Source of the DNA: Brassica napus
Taxonomy: Eukaryota > Streptophyta > Magnoliopsida > Brassicales > Brassicaceae
NCBI RefSeq assembly: GCF_020379485.1
Contig: NC_063452.1
Span: forward strand, 59,417,338 to 59,481,337
Length of the DNA stretch: 64,000 bases
Direction: 5' to 3'
The notes under the pieces: generated by a model
Databases searched by the model: none
Told to the model about the DNA's origin: nothing
What the model saw: the letters and a program-made list of their open reading frames with translations, nothing else
In this document: piece by piece, positions 56,701 to 64,000 of the stretch
Layout of the letters: each line of letters opens with the position of its first letter
Numbering within the stretch: the stretch's first letter is position 1
Translations under genes and position numbers: made by a program

Positions 56701-59700
56701 AGGAGGAAAAACTTACTTCAACCAATGAATGTCTCAAGCTGTACATGCTTGATGCTTTCAGAATGTGTTCACGCCAAATACTGGAGTGCTGTGGATTCAA
56801 CCATGGACCCACCAAAAGACCTTGCAATCGACTTTCCATGGATAATAACTGCGTTATGATAGCCATAAAATGACTTTTGTTATCAATGGGTTGACTGTTA
56901 GCAATCTCACTTTCCGAAGGACCCCGTAAAGCCCCGAGACTCATATTAAAAAAACAAATTTTCTCCCTCCCGGCATCCCCAAACTTGCAAGAATGACACC
57001 ATCCACATTTTTCTTTCCATGCATCTAGGTAGAGGCCTTGGATGCTTCGCCATTGAAATTTGTTGGCTTTCATCAATATAGTCTTCAGCTGGGTCGAAGC
57101 TATCTCTTCATCAAATCTCATATCATTAGCACGGTCAGGTGAGTTACGTGCCATCTCTTCAGAAATTGCTGTAGTCAACTGAGCAAATATGTACTGGTTT
57201 CTGTAGCCCGATTCACTCTGCGCATTAGGTCTAACTTCTTCCCTTGTGTTCATCATATTTGGCTCTTCCATGACATCCAAACCATTGTTTGCAGTTTCGG
57301 CAGATCCTTCAGAACTCATATTGAGGATATCTGGTTCAGTAGCCGAATCTGATATCTCCCGAAGAGTCCTATGACAACGAAGATGTGAACCTCCATTCCT
57401 GGATGTTTCCTCCAGCCTGTTCTTAACTCCAGATGTTGCCTGTTTTTCTGGAGCTGATAGAGGAGCCGTAACAGGGATATTCCAGTGCTTTTTAATTGCA
57501 GTTGTTACGTCAACATAGAAACTACCGCATGACTTGAGCTGCTCCAGCACAAGCATCACACCATTTGCATGGTAGTAGTTCGCTGAGCCTGAACCGTCGC
57601 TATCTATCCTGCAAATTCATGGTGGAAAACATCAGCAAACCTATGAAGAGATATCTTAACTCCTAAAATCAGCATATGAAAGAAGTTCCTAGAAGTAGAT
57701 GATAAGAAAAATTCCACATCAGCATATATTGCGGGTAAAAAATGTTATCAAGACTAAGGGTCAACAATTGCATCTAAACAAAAAGCAAAAGAGGCTATTC
57801 ACATGTCTAAGGTTTTTGCCAGACATCATCATAAAGTTGTACAACTGAGGTGAGACAACAAAAAATGCTATTAGTCCTTAAAAATTATGTATCTACTAAG
57901 AAAAAAAACTATCATGAGGAATCCACAAAATTGATCCCATTCAGATCATGCATTATCCCCTTATAAGACAAGAACAAAGAAAGTAACTTACACCAATAAG
58001 TAGCCACAACTGCTGTAGTACTTTCGGCCATGGGGATCAATCTCTATTAACTGTGATCCTCGAATTTGCTTTGCAGGCTTCAATCCTGGCGCATGCCGGT
58101 CAAATGAACATTCAGGGCAGTACCAGACACCCTCAGGCAAAAGTTCCAAGGCAACACCAATACACTTAGAATGATAGGCAGCTGGACAACCATCACAGCA
58201 CACTAAGTTACCAACCATTTTACAAATAAAACATTCGTCAACGTTCCTGTCAAAGGAACCACCAGCAGATCTTTTATTAAGCTCTGATATCACAACTTCA
58301 GCATCCATCATATCACCACACAAACAGGCAAGTATCTCAGTTTTCAGAGCCATGGGCAGTCTGAAGTACTCATTTCTGAAAAAGTTAAACCGAGTTAGAT
58401 CCACTCCAGGGCCGTCCTTAGAACCAGAAAATAGCAGGTATTCGACTACATAAAGGGGATAATTAACCACATCCAACATGTCCCAATCAAGACTCCTGCA
58501 TTTAATACACGACAAGCAAAGCATGAGCACCAAAACAAGAGAAGCTTCATGTCCATTAAACAGCAATAAAACTACAAGACCAAAATAATAAGCATACCTC
58601 AGGCAAAGAGTCGCAGACTGGTCATCTTCACCAGCGAGTTTTTCCAAATCTTTTCTTAGCATTTGTAAGAGGGAAACATGGATGCTGTCGAACAGTAGAC
58701 TAGGAGACGTGAACCTCAGCGCTTCCACAAAATCCTTCAACTCAAAGGGACTCAAAAACAGCACAGTACTGAAGGACCGCAGAAAAGAGTAAGTAGCAAA
58801 GACATACGGAATGGGAAGACCATCCAAATTCAAATTAGGTGAGGATGGAGGTAACTGTGGCTTTGGCGGAAGCAAAGAGATCTCCTCAACGATCCAATTT
58901 TTCTCGGCTGTCAGACAATTAACTGACAGAGCAGGCGATACTTCATCAGCTAAGCAAGCTGTAACAGTGCTACTGACAGGATGATAATGATCCCTATCAG
59001 AGAGAAACTTATCAACAGAGTTAGCAACATGGTCAGGAAGATGATGCTCCCCCTCAGCACCATTAGCATCAGGAGCGTTGAGATCTTGTGGTGAAACACT
59101 GTTATGATCAGGAAGAACATGATCCCCCTCAGCTCCATTAGCATCAGGAGCATTGAGATCTTGCAGTGAACCACTGTTATGCTCAGGAAGAACATGATCC
59201 CCCTCAGCTCCATTAGCATCAGGAGCGTTGAGATCTGGCAGTGAAGCACTGTTAGGCTCAGGAAGATGATGATCCCTCTCAGCTCCATTAGCATCAGGAG
59301 CATTGAGATCTTGCAGTGAAACAATGTTACGCTCAGGAAGATGATGATCCCCCTCAGCTCCATTAGCATCGTGAGCGTTGAGATCTGGCAGTGAAGCGCT
59401 ATTATGCTCAGGAAGATGATGATCCCCCTCAGCTCCATTAGCATCAGAAGCATTGAGATCTGGCAGTGAAGCACTGTTATGCTCAGGAAGATGATGATCC
59501 CCCTCAGCTCCATTAGCATCAGAGGCATTGAGATCTGGCAGTGAAGCATTGTTATGCTCAGGAAGATGATGATCCCCCTCAGCTCCATTAGCATCAGAAG
59601 CATTGAGATCTTGCAGTGAAACAATGTTACGCTCAGGAAGATGATGATCCCCCTCAGCTCCATTAGCATCAGGAGCGTTGAGATCTGGCAGTGAAGCACT

Positions 59701-61137
59701 GTTATGCTCAGGAAGATGATGATCCCCCTCAGCTCCATTAGCATCAAGAGCATTGAGATCTGGCAGTGAAGCACTGTTATGCTCAGGAAGATGATGATCC
59801 CCCTCAGCTCCATTAGCATCAGGAGCGTTGAGATCTTGCGGTGAAACACTGTTACGCTCAGGAAGATCATGATCCCCCTCAGCTCCATTAGCATCAGGAG
59901 AATTAAGATCTTGCAGTGAAACACTGTTATGCTCAGGAAGAACATGATCCCCCTCAGCCCCATTAGCACCATGAGCGTTGAGATCTTGCGGTGAAAAACT
60001 GTTACTGTTACGCTCAAGAAGATCATGATCCCCCTCAGCTCCATTAGCATCAAGAGCATTAAGATCTTGCAGTGAAACACTGTTATGCTCAGGAAGAACA
60101 TGATCCCCCTCAGTCCCATTAGCATCAGGAGCGTTGAGATCTTGCGGTGAAACGTTGTTACGCTCAGGAAGATCATGATCCCCCTCAACTCCATTAGCAT
60201 CAGGAGCATTGAGATCTTGCGGTGAAACATTGTTATGCTCAGGAAGATCATGATCCCCCTCAGTTCCATTAGCATCAGGAGCATTGAGATCTGGCAGTGA
60301 AGCACTGTTATGCTCAGGAACATCATGATCCCCCTCAGATCCATTAGCATCAGGAGCCTTGAGATCTTGCGCTGAAACAGTGTTCTCCTCCTGTATCTCC
60401 TCCAATATCTGACCGCTGGAGACTTCAGCAACATGGACTTCTTCAAATCCTCCAGCCTCAAGATCATCCTGGACACCGTTTTCATCCTGCACGTTGGTTT
60501 CTTGAACTTCGCCATCTCCGTTCATCTGAACTAGTACGTCAGCATTGCTGTTCTCCACGTCAGCCGCCACGTTCAAATCAAACCATCCCTCCCTCTCGTC
60601 AGCATTCAAGTCACGGACCTCAGCATCCTCCAAATCACAGCTCGCATCCATGTTCAGATCAATCAATCTCCTCCTTTTGTTACTAGAATTCTTCTCGTAA
60701 CCAATACCTTCATCAGGCTCCGGCACCGCCGTATTCAAATCCAAATCTAGAGTCTCCACAGGTGCACGATTCAAATCAAGATTCCCTCTCAAACCGCCGT
60801 CACTAACCCCAGCATCCTCCTCCGGAATCTCTTCGTTCAAATCGACATCCCTCATCACATTGACCTCGTTCGGCAACGTCTTACTGTATCGCTTGACATT
60901 CTCCCGAGGCCGCTTCCTGCTCCTCTTACAACCATTCACTTGAACCGGCGTTTCCGCTTCCTCGAATTGGCCTTCTCCCACCAGGAGAGCAGCAAACTCG
61001 GTCAAACTCGAAGTCTCCGTAACGCCATTCTCGTAAACGATCTCGTAAAATCCAGAAGGATCGTAAGACTGCACCGTACCGAAGCAGAACCCGACCCCGT
61101 CGATCTCCTTCCTAACGACTTTTCCCACCGACTCCAT
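53726..61137 (-). CDS. PHD-finger/DDT nuclear protein (PTM-related) with expanded DLN repeat array
   Basis: Nine exons on the minus strand: 61137-58598, 58495-57992, 57608-56717, 56434-56143, 56045-55918, 55609-55128, 54908-54880 (29 nt), 54562-53945 and 53838-53726. Total is 5598 nt, 1865 residues. Order: a small Tudor/Agenet-like segment (VGFCFGTVQSYDPSGFYEIVYENG, residues 16-38); basic signals KRSRKRPREN (71-80) and NKRRR; EAR-type motifs DLNRAP (121-126) and LDLDL (130-134); a 25-residue repeat array (258-702); a DDT domain near 775-845 (PYVFATYSFLRSFS); a PHD finger CFICKMVGNLVCCDGC; further Cys-rich regions; and a C-terminal PHD finger CRLCGSMDSESG through HICREKPSP. The family reads chromatin state and includes PTM. 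It corresponds to AT5G12400 from memory. The array likely makes it longer than its relatives. Confidence 0.85.
54880..54908 (-). other. 29-nt microexon within a PHD-type finger
   Basis: Exon 7 of the PHD/DDT gene. It is bordered by AG on the left and GTGAGT on the right and supplies SDAAWCHICK, one Cys-His-Cys group of a finger. Skipping it would break the frame (29 is not a multiple of three). Confidence 0.7.
58496..58597 (-). other. 102-nt intron 1 of the PHD/DDT gene, open in frame
   Basis: GTATGC donor and TGCAG acceptor define an intron between LCLR and SLDWD. It is a multiple of three with no stop, so retention would insert 34 residues (YAYYFGLVVLLLF, then ASLVLVLMLCLSCIKC), a strongly hydrophobic stretch. 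T-richness typical of plant introns partly explains this. The branch and pyrimidine tract look normal. Confidence 0.75.
59032..60366 (-). repeat. 75-bp tandem coding repeat, about 17.7 units
   Basis: In the protein each unit is 25 residues of type DLNAPDANGAEGDHHLPEHN plus five variable residues (SASLP, SVSPQ or IVSLQ). Seventeen full units and one partial are counted; one unit has two extra residues (NSNSFSPQ). Variants with ERNIVSLQ recur four units apart (units 10 and 14), suggesting block duplication of about 300 bp. Because 75 is a multiple of three, all frames repeat and a second long frame on the same strand stays open (shadow). Confidence 0.95.
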
Positions 61138-61400
61138 TGCTGTGAGCTCGCTTTAGCTAAACGAAACGAGCGAATCTGTGAACCAACGAAGCAGAGAGAA
61201 GCCATTAGCCAAAGTTTGGAATTGCGAAAACGGATTATCTTTCTAGAAACGATTACAAGTTGCAGGAGGGAGAGAGAGGGAGAGAGTTTTTCTCTCTACT
61301 CTTCGGGGAAGAAGGCCAGAGAAGGCCATCTCTCTCCCTCCCTCCCACACTCCTCTCACTTTTTCTGGTCAAAGTGTGATCCATTTTATAAATTAGCGAT
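61138..61400 (-). promoter_or_regulatory. Leader and proximal promoter of the PHD/DDT gene
   Basis: Upstream of the ATG at 61137 the strand is rich in CT/GA (GGAGGGAGAGAGAGGGAGAG at 61266-61285 on the plus strand), a common feature of plant leaders and of GAGA-type promoter elements. No TATA box is claimed. Confidence 0.45.
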
Positions 61401-64000
61401 ATATATAGCTTCTCTAACTTTCTTCTATATTATTATTTGGGGAATTGGGTCATGATTTCTAGAGTTATATATAAACATGGTTTGCACTTTTCATATGTAG
61501 TCCACAACTTATATGAACAGCAAACAAATATAAATCATATGTATTTTTAATCATAAATAAATTTAATAGCAAATTGTCAAATAAAAAATTAGTGAATCAT
61601 CATGAATATCTAGCCATCAATTAAATTAAAGTCACTAACAAAAATAATTCTCTTAAAATAAATTTAGATTGATCAAAAATATATTTATTTTATTATCAAT
61701 AATAATCTATCATAATTATCATACTAATTTAAAAAAAAAATAGAATTATGATGTCTTGGTTTGAAAAGATAGATTATTAAAATTTGACATTTTTATAGAT
61801 GACATACTTGGGTTAATATGTGTATACAATACATTTATTTATTTATTTGTATGCTATGTTGTTTCCTTCAAAAAGAGAATATTTAGAACACAAATTCATT
61901 TGTCATGTCTCATATACAGCTAAATTAGCTATCTATAGAGATATATATATTTTTTACATTATACTATGTTGTTTACATTTGTGTGTTTTACATATATAAT
62001 GCTTTAGAGTTTAAAATTTTATGTGTCAACACCGAGATAATTTAAACATATTTTCGATAATATATGAACAACAAAAAAATAGTTTAATTCACTTTTAGTT
62101 ATGAAAACTATCAACGATAAATTACAAAACGAAAAGAAAAAATTATCAAATAATATAAAAAAATAAATCATTACCAACTTTCCGAGTCAATTCATAGTTC
62201 CTGACATAAAATTCTACGTAAATCAAAATCGAGAAAAAGTAATTGTTAATTAAACTAAACTCAGAAACCAACACCATTAACAAAGATCCGAGAAACAAAA
62301 CATTTAAAAATCAGATCGACAAAACAAGAAAAGATTTATATTTTTACAATGTCAGATGTCGAATATCAGATGTTAGATCTCGGGCCGGCAATGAACACGG
62401 AACAAACTCTCTTTCAAAGTACAAAATATTTATGTTATTTTAAGTTTTTAATGTTTTCTTCACAAGATATGAGTGGTTATATAACCTTGCAACGATATCT
62501 TGTACACATGATTATCTTCGTATTAATCACTAATTTTCTGCCACGTCTTGGATAAGTTAATTCAAAAAAAAAATCTATAACTTCCTTTTTTCTATAGATT
62601 ATATTCCTAATTTCTCCGTGTAGAATCTATGCGCTGGCTTAAAATGATATGTTACTAAAATTCGATCTTTCGATAGATTACTTATTTTTTATTTAGTTAG
62701 ACATGTCGACCATATAATTTATTTGTTAGATTATGTCAGGCCCACATTGGAATAAAGATGGTAAAGCCCATATATACTTTAAGCCTAAATAATTTGATAT
62801 ATTTAGAAGTCAGTATTCTGTGATATAATTGTTAACACTAACATTAATGTTTCATTAGACATGGTCAGAGTCATGAATTTTCATTTTAGGAAAAATATAT
62901 TTTATAGTTAAAACTCAAAAGTTTTAAATTTAGGCGTCCAAAGATAACATCGTATATTTGGATATTGTCATCAGCAATAAACAATATAAATTTTTTGTTC
63001 TAAAGTACGAAATAATGTAATGTTATTTTACTTATATGTGTTTTCTTTCGACATTATATGAGTGGTTGTATAAACTATATGTTTTATCTTTTATAAATTG
63101 TTAAAATTTTATAATTGTTAATTTTTACTAAAATTTTGGATAAATTTATAGCATTGAAATTTTAATTTTTGTCTCTATATACATAATATTACAGTGTTAT
63201 ATTAATGTGATATTCGATAAAATAAATTATTAGAAGTTTTTTTTTTTTGAGAAAGGATAAATTATTAGAAGTTGATATTTTATATATTAAACTAGTTTTT
63301 CTAAAAATCATAATCATAATGAAATATTGAGGTTAATATATATAGTTTAATTTTGTTAAAAAAATTATTTTGTGATTATTCTTTATATTTTTATTACTCT
63401 TGTACTTTATATAAATCAATCAATCAATAAACAAGCAAAATTAAATGAAATTGAAAATAGCGGATATTATTAAAAACAAACTATCAAATTTTTAAACTAA
63501 ACACTGCATATTAGATATTAAGTTAGTATCTGCTGTTGCTACATGTAGATCTAGCTTAATTATATCATTACTTAAAAGAACTCTAGAGCCCACGGTCATC
63601 TAGCGAGTCTGATATGCACCATCGAATCTCTTGTATGAACTTTTATGCACATTCAGTAGTGGTGACTCCATGATGGAGTCTGCATCTTTGTTTTAACTGT
63701 GAAACTAGATCTTAACTTGCATGTTCGTACGGATAGTTAATACATTTTATAAATATATAATTTTGATATAATCGTAAACATTTTAAATATATTATTGACA
63801 CTGTTAGTTAATATATAATGTAATTCAATAGTCTTATTGTTTAGATTTTTTATTTGACATTATTAATATATAAAGATTTGTTTTATATATTATTTTGTTA
63901 TTAATTGTTATTACATACTAATATAATTTTAAGTTCGCTACAATAAATTCATAATCTGAAATAATAAAATAGATAAATTCCTTCAAAATATATTTTTAAA
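61401..64000. other. AT-rich intergenic spacer
   Basis: No gene, RNA gene or well-bounded repeat was recognised. The sequence is very AT-rich, with a short GC-richer patch near 62380-62400 (CGGGCCGGCAATGAACACGG) and another at 63590-63700. The few open frames are short and AT-driven. Confidence 0.6.

Noticed and set aside
59032..60366. A CRISPR-like or satellite array
   Set aside because: The units are direct 75-bp tandem copies with no spacers, in frame within a multi-exon plant gene. This is a coding minisatellite.
58950..60515. A 521-codon second open frame on the minus strand overlapping the DLN array
   Set aside because: It is a shadow: the repeat unit is 75 bp, so any frame lacking a stop in one unit stays open throughout. 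Its composition (Met, Leu, Ile rich) has no family resemblance, while the DLN frame joins correctly to flanking exons.

Overview
The window is plant nuclear DNA, almost certainly from a Brassicaceae genome (Brassica or a close relative). The signs are intron-rich genes with GT/AG junctions, AT-rich spacers full of small DNA transposons, Helitrons with A^T target sites, a plant L1-type LINE, and a gene order that (from memory, not searched) matches the Arabidopsis thaliana chromosome 5 segment around AT5G12400-AT5G12460. Exon boundaries were read by hand from splice signals and reading-frame continuity. Every complete gene model adds up to a whole number of codons, or misses by exactly the indel described.

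Left part (1-36 kb): repeat-rich, with a tandem array of four copies of one gene, all on the minus strand. The family is DUF604, fringe-like type II membrane proteins related to glycosyltransferase family 31. Each copy has four coding exons. Copy B (11375-13721) is intact. Copy A (1982-4067) has a 2-nt insertion in exon 3 and copy D (26261-31835) a 1-nt insertion in exon 3. Copy C (15174-24046) keeps intact exons, but its intron 2 contains a 6.2-kb LINE and a duplicated exon-3 acceptor. Intron 1 of copy D carries a Helitron with another Helitron nested inside it. Between and beside the copies lie a foldback element with telomere-like stems, Tourist-like and hAT-like MITEs, and two patches of degraded gene pieces: uridine kinase-like/UPRT plus an OB-fold fragment at 7.3-8.5 kb, and a CCCH zinc finger plus an OB-fold fragment at 33.5-35.2 kb.

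Right part (36.7-61.2 kb): gene-dense and conserved. In order: a tiny PIG-Y-like gene of GPI-anchor synthesis (+), a CCCH/RRM RNA-binding protein (+, C3H55-like), a TPR plus J-domain co-chaperone (+, TPR16-like), a THUMP-domain protein likely to assist tRNA acetylation (+), and a large PHD/DDT nuclear protein (-, related to PTM). The last one contains an array of about 17 copies of a 25-residue unit headed by DLN, next to canonical EAR repression motifs. It also has a 102-nt intron that is open in frame and would encode a hydrophobic segment if retained.

The conserved genes serve separate housekeeping functions and do not form a pathway. The left array shows gene duplication followed by point lesions and transposon insertion. 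The last 2.6 kb (61.4-64 kb) is AT-rich spacer with no recognisable gene.
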